DNA of 21,103 nt from a virus. Location of the stretch: the IMG/VR virus record IMGVR_UViG_3300009506_000211, positions 1-21,103 of that record; one strand, given 5' to 3'. Positions within the stretch are counted from its first letter, which is position 1; each line of letters begins with the position of its first letter. The position numbers and the translations under genes were made by a program. The notes below the pieces were generated by a model. It was not told where the DNA came from and made no database searches. It saw only the letters and a program-made list of their open reading frames with translations. Shown piece by piece: positions 6,764 through 15,453 of this stretch.

Positions 6764-9700
6764 AAAAGTTAATATTTATATTGTTTGTTTTTATTTCGGT
6801 GTTTGCGAATGCTCAGTATTACGTAGTCCAGAATGGCCAGTTTATTACTACAGGTTCTGGTCAATATGTAAAAACATCTGGAGGTGATTATACACCTGGA
6901 CCCTCATTTCAAGATAATTTCGATTCGTATTCCAATGGTTCTGAGCTTGCAACTCAGGGTTATTGGGATGAAGAAAGGGGTACTATAAGAGTTTATAATA
7001 CAGGTTCTGATGGTGAGCCTTATCCAGACGTTTCTTCGACAGAAGTTGCAGTTTATTATATAGCTTCTATAGCAGCAAATCAATATAGTCAAGTTACAGT
7101 AACAGCTTTAGCCGCATCTTTGGCTATAGGGCCTGCTGTAAGATGTCAGGGCGGAACAGGTTATTATTATGGTTGGTATTCTACACCTACTGCTTCTTAT
7201 CTTTTTCGTAATGATAATACCATATGGACTCAGTTAGCCATCGGGACTGGTTGGAGTGTTAATGATGTAGTTAGATTGGCTGTTGCTGGTGATACTTTAT
7301 ATTGTTATAGGAATGGGGTATTAGATACATCTGTAGATACGGATGGGAAATATACAGATGCTTCTGCTGGTAAATTGTCTTCTGGATATGTAGGTCTTGC
7401 TGCTTATGGTTCTTCTACATCTACAAGATGTGATTCTTGGTCTGCTTGGACATTTACCTCTCCTGCTCAACCCCCTGGGACTACTGGTCAAGGTACCTTA
7501 TTATTTTATCAGGATTTTGAAAGTATGGCACTAACAGAGGCAGTTACATCAACTCATGTAGATACAATTATGGGTATTGGGGAGCCGAGTTTTAGTTTTC
7601 ATATGACTGATAATCCAGTTAAAATATTAAATGAAACAACAGCTGGGAATTATATGAGAGGATGGATGGATGCAACTACTACAGGTGCAAGTGGTGGTTA
7701 TGAAATGTTTAAAACATTAAGAGGAACTGATAGTCCACATTATGATCCTGAAAGTACTGGATGGACAGTACCTACAAAATATAATGATAAAACAGAATTA
7801 TGGTTTGGTTGGGCTGTAAGATACGAAACAGGATTTGAGGAAGCTTTGGATGGAAAGACAGGGTTTAAATCATATGGGAGTGAGGCAATGTGGGATTATG
7901 ATGGATCACAGGGTTGGGAGAATTTTGTTGATGGGTATGCTATAAATACTACATATGATGGGAACTATCCTTCTACTACTTACCATGCTAATATGGTTTA
8001 TCGTAAAGAAATGCATTATGATTATGGATATAAAACCTTATGGGAAAATGGATGGCCTAATGGTAGTTATATAGCTGTAGATGACGATTGGCACCATATT
8101 GGACTTAGAATAGTTTTAGATCCAAACCCACCGGATTCTATAAATGGATTTCTGGAATATTTTTACGATGAAGTATTAGTCAATAGGCAGGATACTTTAT
8201 TTTTGAGAACAGATGATTCAATTCAAATTGACTGGGCTTGTTGGAGATGGTATCCAAGTAGTTCTACATCAGCACCAGATGTAGATTGGTATTCTGATAT
8301 AGATAATTTAAGTATTTTTGAATTTTCTAGTGGGGATAGTACTTATACTGGAACTGAAAGAACTCCAATAGGGGGAACTGTTGATTTTCCAGGATGGCCT
8401 ATGGATGAAGATACTACCGGTTGGGGCGATTTTGATGAGCCTCTAGATCCTCCCACTCCCCCACCTTCTTATGCTCAGTTTGATATTGCGCATGATTTCT
8501 ATGTTTATACTCCTGAAGGACAAGGCAATGGAGATAGGATTATAGAGCTTTCTTATAATAGGTTTTGGGAACCTCTAGGTACAATAACATATACAAAAAT
8601 ATATGGATCTAGTGATTTTGCTTTTAGTAGTTCTGATTCTATTTTGTATGCTACTACTGATCTTACACCAGGCTCTTATACAGTTAGGTATTTAATAGAG
8701 GACAGTGATCAGATTTGGGATACAGCTTCAGTTTATATAACTGTAACTTCAGATGCAGATAACCACTATGTTGATTTAGATACTTTGACAGATCCAGCTT
8801 ATATTCCAATAGTTGATGGGGATTATACTTATTTAGAAAGAGGTTCATCTTTTGCATCTGCGCAGTATCTTTATATCAATAGTATTGACAACTGGGTATT
8901 GGGGGCGTACGGAGATGGGGCTAGACCTCATTTGGAGGTGAAGGAGCGTTATCTTTCTGGGCGTGGAGTATTTGATGTTTATAATTGTTCAAATGCCACA
9001 GTTCGGGATATCGAAATTTATAATAACAACGGAGTATCTTATTACTTTACAATCTATCTTAGTGGTACTTCTGATGGATTTGTTTTAGATAACTGTGAGG
9101 TTCATGGCAATAGCACTTATGCCTTTTCTACAATTCGTGTAGCTGGTCCTATATCTGGGGGCGCTATCCGTAATAATATTTTACATGATACTTATGATGA
9201 TGGTGTTCAAATATATGCCAATTTAGCTGGAACATCTACATCTAATAGGTTTATTTGGGAGAATAATTGGATTCATACTGTAAATAAAGCTAGTGGGGGC
9301 GGGGATTGTATTCAGTTTTCTAATTCAGATTATCCGACAGTTACTAGAGATTCTCGTTATAATCATTTTAGGTATAATCTTTTTGATAGGACTAATAATG
9401 CAGATAAGTATTCTTTATTGTATGAGAATGGATATACATATGCTACAGCTGACATAGGAACTTTAATAGAGTATAATAGAATTGAGGGCTATCGAGGGGC
9501 TAATAGAGTTTCTCAAAATGGTGTGGCCTTAGGCAACGCTAGAGGGACAATTTTTAGATATAATACGATTCATGGTACTGGACGAGGATTGGCTCTTTGG
9601 TCTGATAATGATGGGGGTTTAACAAATAGTTATATTAAAATATATGGTAACCTATTTGAGGATTGTGATACAACTTCTATTAGATTACATACAGCTGATA

Positions 9701-11988
9701 CCAATGGAGATGCAGATTATACAGAAATTTACAATAACACTTTTGTTAATTATGCTGAGGGCGGTGGTGAAGCTATAGATATCGATGCTGGAAACATAGG
9801 AACAGATATAAGGAATAATATTTTTTACTATGGGACTAGCGCATCTAATTCTATAGTTGGTACTGTTGGAACAGAAGATTATAATATATTTTATCCTGAT
9901 GCTCTTAGCTATAGTTATGGTACTCATTCTGATACGTTGGATCCAAATTTTATTACAGGTTTTGATAGTGACTACGAGATTACTACTTCTAGTAATGCTT
10001 ATAAGTTTGGGACAGCCGTTGGTTTATCAACAGATCGGTGGGGTACTTCTTGGTTAAATCCCCCTAGTGTAGGGTATAAAGAGTATGTAGATTTTCAAAT
10101 AGCGCCATCTGTTACAATATATAAATTTATTGATTTTAGCGAGCTTACTCCTGGAGCTACAAGTGTATCTGAGTTTAATACATCCTTTGAAACATCTCTT
10201 ACTAGGACTGCCGGGGGTGTAGATAATGATTCTATTAAAATAGTTACTCAGGATACAGTTTGGAGTGTAACATATCCTGCTGGGTTAGCTGCAGATGAAG
10301 GAGTACAATATACTGGATGGCCTTATTACAATGGTACAGATAATACTGACGATACACTTACTTATGTGAATCATACGTTTTATATGAGGCTTACTGGAGA
10401 CTGGCAGTGGGAATCCGGTGGAGCGTGTAAGATGATAGGGTTGGGAGGAAGAGATGTTGATGATAGTCCTGGTCCAGCAGGGGGCATTTATGGGCCTACT
10501 TGTATTGATAGTGTTCCTTATTACGAAGCTGATATGGGATTTAGTACTAGAGGTCAATGGACAGAAGATAATCCCGGGCTTGGTAGATTAGATGATATAG
10601 GCTATTATTTTTATTCTCATAGTGATAGCATGGATTGGAAAGATTGCGATGTTTCCGTTACTTATGGGGAGACTTTACTTCCTGGTTTAACTTGGGAGGT
10701 AGGTAAATGGTATAAGATAACACAAAGATTTATTCTTAATAGTGTTTCGTCTCCAGGAAATGCGAATAATGATGGAATTCTGGAATGGTTTAGGAATGAT
10801 ACTTGTTATATTTCTCGTCAGGTAGAGATTTTTAGGAAGTATGAGGATGTAAAGATTGATTATCTTTATTACGCTAATTTAACAAGGCCGGATGCTTCTA
10901 GAACAACTGATCAGCAAATTGAGTATGATGATATTTGTTTGTGGGTAGATGATAATCGTTCAGCTATCGGTTTGGGTAATGTTCAAGTTTCCCCTGATGT
11001 TGGTTCTGACAATAGGCTTACAAATGATACGGTTGTTGTAGTATATTCTAATGATTTCGATCATCTGACTTCAAATTCTGTTTATCCTTTGGATAGTCTT
11101 AATGCCGATTATCCATATCGTCCTCCTTATTTTCCGAATTTTCAGAATTATAATAATGTTTATATTTATTCTTTGAGCGGCAATAATGCTTTAAGATGGT
11201 TCTTCGCTGATGGAACAACATCTAGTCAAAGTACTCATGGTGCGAAGTGGAGAGGCTTTTTTACTCAGGATTCTGTAGCTTATGAAGAGCTTTATTACTC
11301 TTATGATCTCTATGTACCTACAGGTAATTATGTAGATGCTGCTGATGAAGTAACTACTGGTAAAGTTCCCTCTGTTGGAGGACTTAGTGCATGGGTTTAT
11401 GATTTAACTCATACATTCCCATATTATGACGAAGGTTTTTCTGCGGGTATTAGATTTAAAAGTAATGTTTCGGGATCGACAATTTATTTAACTAATTATC
11501 TTTACACGCATAATTTAATTACTGCTGTAGGAGGTACTCAGTATTATTGGGCGAGTGTACCTTTTATGGATCCAGATAATTTGAGTAATGTTTATTATTG
11601 GCCATTAAATACTTGGGTAAATATAACCGTTAGGATTGTAATGAATGATGTTGATCCGCAGGTTCCGGAAGCGAATTGGAATAATAATGATTTAGGTGAT
11701 GGATCTACAAATGGTCTTTATCAAGTATTCATTAATGGAAAGTATTCAGCATCTATTGATACAGTTAGATGGAGAAATTTACCTGGTATCGGAGTTGATG
11801 TTATGAGGATGTATTCTGAATGGAATGATGTTACAGATGGTGATCAAAAATGGTATACAGATAATCATTACTTCTGGTATTACGGCGATGCTGTTGATCC
11901 TCCTAAAGGCAATACTGAATTATATTATCCGGGGGATACATTAATTTTTCCACAATCCTGGAGTCATGCTGACTTTGGTTTTTGGTAG
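6760..11988 (+). CDS. Giant secreted multidomain protein: beta-helix plus PL14-like concanavalin modules, candidate depolymerase
   Basis: The 1742-residue protein begins MKKLIFILFVFISVFANA|QYYV, a Q-rule signal peptide. In order: a short beta repeat (QNGQFITTGSGQYVKTSGG, 24-42); a concanavalin/LamG-like domain (about 48-235); a second, larger sandwich resembling polysaccharide lyase family 14 (about 245-525), with ELWFGWAVRYETGFEEALDG and the closing DWYSDIDNLSIFE; an Ig-like linker (about 570-665); a right-handed parallel beta-helix (about 668-1105) with rungs such as VRDIEIYNNNG, AIRNNILHD, FIWENNWIH, FRYNTIHGT and EIYNNTFVN; a third sandwich (about 1115-1400) with WYKITQRFILN and EYDDICLWVDD; and a fourth (about 1424-1715) with YYSYDLYVP and TWVNITVRIVMN. 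Beta-helices and PL14-like folds are known in capsule and alginate depolymerases, so polysaccharide binding or cleavage is inferred. Catalytic residues are not assigned. There is no T9SS C-terminal domain. It ends TAG TAA. Confidence 0.75.
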   Translation: MKKLIFILFVFISVFANAQYYVVQNGQFITTGSGQYVKTSGGDYTPGPSFQDNFDSYSNGSELATQGYWDEERGTIRVYNTGSDGEPYPDVSSTEVAVYYIASIAANQYSQVTVTALAASLAIGPAVRCQGGTGYYYGWYSTPTASYLFRNDNTIWTQLAIGTGWSVNDVVRLAVAGDTLYCYRNGVLDTSVDTDGKYTDASAGKLSSGYVGLAAYGSSTSTRCDSWSAWTFTSPAQPPGTTGQGTLLFYQDFESMALTEAVTSTHVDTIMGIGEPSFSFHMTDNPVKILNETTAGNYMRGWMDATTTGASGGYEMFKTLRGTDSPHYDPESTGWTVPTKYNDKTELWFGWAVRYETGFEEALDGKTGFKSYGSEAMWDYDGSQGWENFVDGYAINTTYDGNYPSTTYHANMVYRKEMHYDYGYKTLWENGWPNGSYIAVDDDWHHIGLRIVLDPNPPDSINGFLEYFYDEVLVNRQDTLFLRTDDSIQIDWACWRWYPSSSTSAPDVDWYSDIDNLSIFEFSSGDSTYTGTERTPIGGTVDFPGWPMDEDTTGWGDFDEPLDPPTPPPSYAQFDIAHDFYVYTPEGQGNGDRIIELSYNRFWEPLGTITYTKIYGSSDFAFSSSDSILYATTDLTPGSYTVRYLIEDSDQIWDTASVYITVTSDADNHYVDLDTLTDPAYIPIVDGDYTYLERGSSFASAQYLYINSIDNWVLGAYGDGARPHLEVKERYLSGRGVFDVYNCSNATVRDIEIYNNNGVSYYFTIYLSGTSDGFVLDNCEVHGNSTYAFSTIRVAGPISGGAIRNNILHDTYDDGVQIYANLAGTSTSNRFIWENNWIHTVNKASGGGDCIQFSNSDYPTVTRDSRYNHFRYNLFDRTNNADKYSLLYENGYTYATADIGTLIEYNRIEGYRGANRVSQNGVALGNARGTIFRYNTIHGTGRGLALWSDNDGGLTNSYIKIYGNLFEDCDTTSIRLHTADTNGDADYTEIYNNTFVNYAEGGGEAIDIDAGNIGTDIRNNIFYYGTSASNSIVGTVGTEDYNIFYPDALSYSYGTHSDTLDPNFITGFDSDYEITTSSNAYKFGTAVGLSTDRWGTSWLNPPSVGYKEYVDFQIAPSVTIYKFIDFSELTPGATSVSEFNTSFETSLTRTAGGVDNDSIKIVTQDTVWSVTYPAGLAADEGVQYTGWPYYNGTDNTDDTLTYVNHTFYMRLTGDWQWESGGACKMIGLGGRDVDDSPGPAGGIYGPTCIDSVPYYEADMGFSTRGQWTEDNPGLGRLDDIGYYFYSHSDSMDWKDCDVSVTYGETLLPGLTWEVGKWYKITQRFILNSVSSPGNANNDGILEWFRNDTCYISRQVEIFRKYEDVKIDYLYYANLTRPDASRTTDQQIEYDDICLWVDDNRSAIGLGNVQVSPDVGSDNRLTNDTVVVVYSNDFDHLTSNSVYPLDSLNADYPYRPPYFPNFQNYNNVYIYSLSGNNALRWFFADGTTSSQSTHGAKWRGFFTQDSVAYEELYYSYDLYVPTGNYVDAADEVTTGKVPSVGGLSAWVYDLTHTFPYYDEGFSAGIRFKSNVSGSTIYLTNYLYTHNLITAVGGTQYYWASVPFMDPDNLSNVYYWPLNTWVNITVRIVMNDVDPQVPEANWNNNDLGDGSTNGLYQVFINGKYSASIDTVRWRNLPGIGVDVMRMYSEWNDVTDGDQKWYTDNHYFWYYGDAVDPPKGNTELYYPGDTLIFPQSWSHADFGFW

Positions 11989-11993
11989 TAACT

Positions 11994-12578
11994 ATGGCAA
12001 TTAAAGGTGCACAACATGGGATTAGAGGTAGGGGCTCCTATAATGTAGGGGTTAGACTAGAGGGTGACGTTATTAAGTTTAATTTACTTACTAGCAGTTT
12101 GAGTCCTTTACTAGCAGCGTCAGTTTTGAGTGCCCAACACGATTTTGCAAGAGACTATAAAGATAAAGTTAAACAAAATATTATAGAAGGTGGAAAACGT
12201 TTCCATTACCCACCCCATTCAACTAAGTATAGTAGGTATAAAGCCAGATTAGGGGGACCAAGTAGATTACTATATTGGAGTGGAGCAATGGCAAATAGTA
12301 TAGAGATTAAGGCAACAAAGGATGGAAAAAATTTTACTGTTGGTATTCCAAAAGGTGAAAACAGACCATCATATGGTAAGGGGGATAATAATAGATTATC
12401 TATAAGTGAGTATGCTAATATCCTTGAACATGGTAGACCTCCTTATATGCCAGCTAGGCCTGTATTCTCAGATACTTTTAGAGAACAGATGGGGGGATTA
12501 AAAGGTTTGAAAAAAGCAATAGAAACTGGTATTATTTTAAACATGGGTAAATTAGGATATAGAGTAAATAAAGTATAA
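11994..12578 (+). CDS. HK97 gp10-like tail completion protein
   Basis: The ATG at 11994 lies 5 bases after the previous stop; an upstream in-frame TTG at 11982 is unlikely. The 194-residue product has a basic N-terminal arm, a long helix (LAASVLSAQHDFARDYKDKVKQNI, residues about 41-64), a beta region with LYWSGAMANSIEIKAT, and near the C-terminus YANILEHGRPPYMPARPVF. That last motif, an E.G..-P.-pARPvf block followed by a helix, is the signature of HK97 gp10/Mu virion-morphogenesis-type tail completion proteins that join tail to head. Position just before the tail terminator and sheath supports this. No signal peptide: from here on the products are cytoplasmic. Confidence 0.75.
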   Translation: MAIKGAQHGIRGRGSYNVGVRLEGDVIKFNLLTSSLSPLLAASVLSAQHDFARDYKDKVKQNIIEGGKRFHYPPHSTKYSRYKARLGGPSRLLYWSGAMANSIEIKATKDGKNFTVGIPKGENRPSYGKGDNNRLSISEYANILEHGRPPYMPARPVFSDTFREQMGGLKGLKKAIETGIILNMGKLGYRVNKV

Positions 12579-12579
12579 T

Positions 12580-13278
12580 ATGTCAACTACAGCATTAACA
12601 GATATCCAGGAGATTATAGAAAGAACCTTATTTGAAAAGATAAGGCAAGAGGTTGTCGATAAAGGATACCTTCCTGATATAACTTTATATACTGATGATG
12701 CCTCTGGGTGGGCATCATGGGAAACCGACATCGCTACTATAGTAACTGCTAATGGTTTTGCAATAGAGATATTTAATGGGGGAACATCGGAGTCCAGAGG
12801 AGTAAAGAAAGTTCCACGTTTTGTAATGAATGTGGGTAGCTTCTTACCCGGGGCCTTAGGGGGAGACCCCCAGCGTTTTTTTAGTGACCAGGGTACGGAC
12901 TATACCGCCCTGGTTACTCCCCCTCAGACCACAGATTTTTATGTGGATGTTAACTTAGTAGCCGGGTCTATAGCTCAATTAAGAATAATGAATGCCATAT
13001 TATCTTTGGCTATCCCAAGAAGGGGATATCATAAATTCTTTAATGACCCAACTAGAAGTTTCTTCGTTAGGAATTTAGATTATTATGATGCCGATAATGA
13101 AGACGATGGTATTATGGAAAAGGTTTATGGATACCAGATTCCAGACTGCTGGGATGCAGAAGATGTGGAGTTTGCTACTGGAATAGCTAAGATGACTGAG
13201 ATAACTTTAAATACCAATGTTCAAAAGTATATGGATGGTAGTTGGGGTCATGATTCAACACCATTAGTGGTTACATAA
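12580..13278 (+). CDS. Tail terminator-like protein
   Basis: The protein has 232 residues and starts 2 bases after the upstream gene. The N-terminal helix (TALTDIQEIIERTLFEKIRQ) followed by a mixed alpha/beta region, with VPRFVMNVGSFLPGA, DFYVDVNLVAGSIAQLRIMNAIL and the closing strands EITLNTNV, fits the fold of small tail-terminator proteins that cap the tube and sheath, here enlarged. Placement between a gp10-like gene and the sheath is the canonical place for the terminator. The family match is by context and general fold pattern only. A neck protein is the alternative. It is followed by a 62-base gap before the sheath gene. Confidence 0.6.
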   Translation: MSTTALTDIQEIIERTLFEKIRQEVVDKGYLPDITLYTDDASGWASWETDIATIVTANGFAIEIFNGGTSESRGVKKVPRFVMNVGSFLPGALGGDPQRFFSDQGTDYTALVTPPQTTDFYVDVNLVAGSIAQLRIMNAILSLAIPRRGYHKFFNDPTRSFFVRNLDYYDADNEDDGIMEKVYGYQIPDCWDAEDVEFATGIAKMTEITLNTNVQKYMDGSWGHDSTPLVVT

Positions 13279-13340
13279 AGAACAATACTAAGTAAATTAT
13301 ACATATAAGCATAGATTAAAAAACCATAAAATTCATAATT
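13279..13340 (+). promoter_or_regulatory. AT-rich leader before the sheath gene, possible promoter region
   Basis: This 62-base gap is one of only two gaps over 50 bases in the window; the other is at 15351-15453. It contains no gene and reads AT-rich with a TATACATATAA stretch. A promoter for the sheath/tube unit would fit the codon bias and terminator of that unit, but I see no exact -33/-7 Bacteroidetes promoter motif, so this is a position-based suggestion. Confidence 0.3.
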
Positions 13341-14867
13341 ATGCCGAATGCCGCTAAAGTTCAGTTTAACGTAAAGAATTTCACTCCCGGTATTTCAGAT
13401 CCCCAGCCGGCTATCTTTTACGTATTAGGGATTACAAAAAGAGGTCCCGTAGAGCAACCCGAATTGAACGTATCCCTGGTGAACAGTTGGGCCAACTTTG
13501 AAAGGGTATTTGGAGGTCTGATGGAAACATCAGATTTTCCATATCTTTGTAAGAGAGCCTTATCAAGGGGTGCAAGGTTGAGGATATGTAGGGTAGATGC
13601 TGCATCTACTGCTGCAGTTAAGGCAACCGCTAAAAACATACAGAATGGGGATGGTTCTCCTGTGACCCTTTTTACGGTTCAGCCTAAATACAAAGGGGCA
13701 GACTACAACAATTTTACAGTTGAGATTAAAGCTGCTTCTAATGGGGATTCCAACTATTGGAATATGGAGTTGGTCCATGCAAATGAACCTGAGCTGAATG
13801 AAACCTACCAGAATATCCCAGCTTTCATTGCCGATACTGCAAATAATCAAACCTGTTTGGATGAGGTAAAATCTGCATCCAGGAATTTTGATTTCACATA
13901 TGCTGATGCATCTACTGCTGTATTACTGGTTCCTGCCGTTGCTGCAGCTTCTGCCTTTACTGGTGGGGTTGATCCTTCTGGACATGTTGCATCTGACTAT
14001 TCAGGGGCTATGCCCGAGTTTGATGATGTTGATGATGGGATTGCCATGGCAGTACCCGAGCAGGATGATGATGCAATTAATGCTGCGGGTATCACATATG
14101 CTGCAAGTAGACAGGATATGGTATTCTTTGCCCATTTACCCAATTCAATCACCACTGCTGCTGGACTGGTTACAGAAAGAGAAACTGTGGGGAATGATTC
14201 CAAGTTTGGCGCTTTCTTCGGTGGGGGTATTAGGGTAAGAGAAGAAAGGACTCTCCAGGAAAAAGCAATGTCGGAAATGGGAGATGTACTGGGGGTTGCC
14301 GCCTATGTATATAATAACTATGGGCTGTGGTATTCTATTGCGGGGCAAACCAAGGGAGCGGTTCAGGATGCATTGGGGGTTGTTACCAATTTTGGTACCC
14401 CAGCTGGATTTGCAGATCTGAATACACTGGCAAATGCCCAGATCAATATGTTGGTGGTTAAGAATGGAATTACCCAGCTTTCTGGGAACTTCTCTGCACA
14501 ACTGGCTAATAACCAGGAGAAGTTTTTAAACGTGGTAACGCTGGAGCTTTATCTTAAGGCTACACTGAAACCCATTCTTGAAGGTTATCTTGAAGAACCC
14601 AACGACCCCATTACTTTCAAGAAAATTTATTACCATGTAACTCCTTTCCTTGATAGGTTGGTATCTCCTGCTTACCGGGCTCTTTATAAGTATGAGTATT
14701 ATGGAGACCAGGATGCGAATACTATCGATGACCTTCAGATCAATGATCCTGTGGATGTACAAAACGGAAAATATAAAATCAATTTGAAAATATGGCCCAT
14801 CCCATCCATGCAAGAATTAACCTTTAATCTGATGCTTGTACAGGGAGAAGGGGTTTATATTGACTAA
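13341..14867 (+). CDS. Contractile tail sheath protein
   Basis: The 508-residue protein matches the Phage_sheath family. The N-terminus has FTPGISDPQPAIFYVLGITK, then GPVEQPELNVSLVNSWANFERVFGG, the usual threefold pattern of an N-terminal domain whose strand links subunits, and LCKRALSRGARLRICRV. The middle (about 230-420) contains the SRQDMVFFAHLP helix-strand segment and the alpha/beta sheath core, and the C-terminal domain (about 440-508) ends with INLKIWPIPSMQELTFNLML, the strand-exchange arm of sheath proteins. Sheath subunits stack around the tube and contract on infection. It uses more CTG, CCC and GCC codons than its neighbours, consistent with a highly expressed major structural protein. 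It is followed 21 bases later by the tube gene. Confidence 0.95.
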   Translation: MPNAAKVQFNVKNFTPGISDPQPAIFYVLGITKRGPVEQPELNVSLVNSWANFERVFGGLMETSDFPYLCKRALSRGARLRICRVDAASTAAVKATAKNIQNGDGSPVTLFTVQPKYKGADYNNFTVEIKAASNGDSNYWNMELVHANEPELNETYQNIPAFIADTANNQTCLDEVKSASRNFDFTYADASTAVLLVPAVAAASAFTGGVDPSGHVASDYSGAMPEFDDVDDGIAMAVPEQDDDAINAAGITYAASRQDMVFFAHLPNSITTAAGLVTERETVGNDSKFGAFFGGGIRVREERTLQEKAMSEMGDVLGVAAYVYNNYGLWYSIAGQTKGAVQDALGVVTNFGTPAGFADLNTLANAQINMLVVKNGITQLSGNFSAQLANNQEKFLNVVTLELYLKATLKPILEGYLEEPNDPITFKKIYYHVTPFLDRLVSPAYRALYKYEYYGDQDANTIDDLQINDPVDVQNGKYKINLKIWPIPSMQELTFNLMLVQGEGVYID

Positions 14868-14888
14868 TAACTTTTAAAATAACATACA

Positions 14889-15350
14889 ATGGCTAAAGTA
14901 GCAAATCCAAGGAAAAGGTTTAATTTCTCCATCCAGATTAGCCCGGACCCAATCAACCCGTTCTTATTTCAGAAGGTAACGTTACCTGATGCAGAAATTG
15001 AACAAGTTGCCCATGGTGATACCAACCATGATATTAAAACCGCAGGCCGTGTATCCTATGGGAACATAGTATGTGAGAAACTCATGGTTTCTGACCAGGC
15101 CGACAACTATTTGTGGAACTGGTTTGATACATGCCAGAGCTCTACAATTGGAGGGGGAGCTCCGCCAGAAATTTACAAGAAAGTTATTACCGTGGTTGAG
15201 TTTGCAGAGGACGGAGTCACTGTACTTAACACTTGGGTAGCTACCGGTGTATGGCCTTCTTCGTTACCCGGTCACGAGCTTGACCGAATGGCTTCTGAAA
15301 ATACCATTGAAAATGTAGAGTTCTCGGTAGATAAACTTCAGAAGGTTTAA
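14889..15350 (+). CDS. Tail tube protein (T4 gp19-like)
   Basis: The 153-residue protein is the normal size for a myovirus tube subunit. It starts MAKVANPRKRFNFSIQISPD, has the FQKVTLPDAEIEQVAHGDTN segment in which the tube family places its first strands and the loop that contacts the neighbouring subunit, and then NYLWNWFDTC and the last strands VITVVEFAEDG and ENVEFSVDKLQK. The subunits form the hexameric inner tube inside the sheath. As in the sheath gene, codons are GC-richer than in the surroundings. A strong intrinsic terminator follows 25 bases after the stop, separating sheath and tube from the chaperone and tape-measure genes and probably setting their relative levels. Confidence 0.9.
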   Translation: MAKVANPRKRFNFSIQISPDPINPFLFQKVTLPDAEIEQVAHGDTNHDIKTAGRVSYGNIVCEKLMVSDQADNYLWNWFDTCQSSTIGGGAPPEIYKKVITVVEFAEDGVTVLNTWVATGVWPSSLPGHELDRMASENTIENVEFSVDKLQKV

Positions 15351-15374
15351 TTTTAGGTTTTGGGTTCATAACTG

Positions 15375-15400
15375 AAAGGGGATCGTTGATCCCCTTTTTT
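15375..15400 (+). terminator. Rho-independent terminator after the tail tube gene
   Basis: AAAGGGGATC (15375-15384) pairs with GATCCCCTTT (15388-15397), a perfect 10-bp stem with a GTT loop, and the T run goes on to 15400. It sits right behind the most strongly expressed tail genes. Read-through or a promoter in 15401-15453 must serve the genes downstream; no clear promoter motif is visible there. Confidence 0.85.
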
Positions 15401-15453
15401 CTTAGATATAGAAAGCTAGAATCATTGAAAGTACTATTAATAATAAAAATAGG

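Noticed and set aside
6760-11988. Type IX secretion C-terminal domain on the giant secreted protein
   Set aside because: The last 80 residues lack the Gly-rich NGKYSASI-type CTD layout with conserved end motifs; the sequence ends in HADFGFW after an acidic/aromatic stretch.
12859-12882. GGGGG-AGA-CCCCC hairpin followed by seven T residues, looking like a terminator
   Set aside because: It lies within the tail-terminator-like gene, the stem has only 5 bp and four bases separate it from the T run, so an intrinsic terminator is improbable there.
13418-14813. Several long open frames on the - strand opposite the sheath gene
   Set aside because: They have no ribosomal start context or recognisable domain, and they lie opposite a clear, well-conserved sheath gene whose GC-rich codons keep the other strand open.
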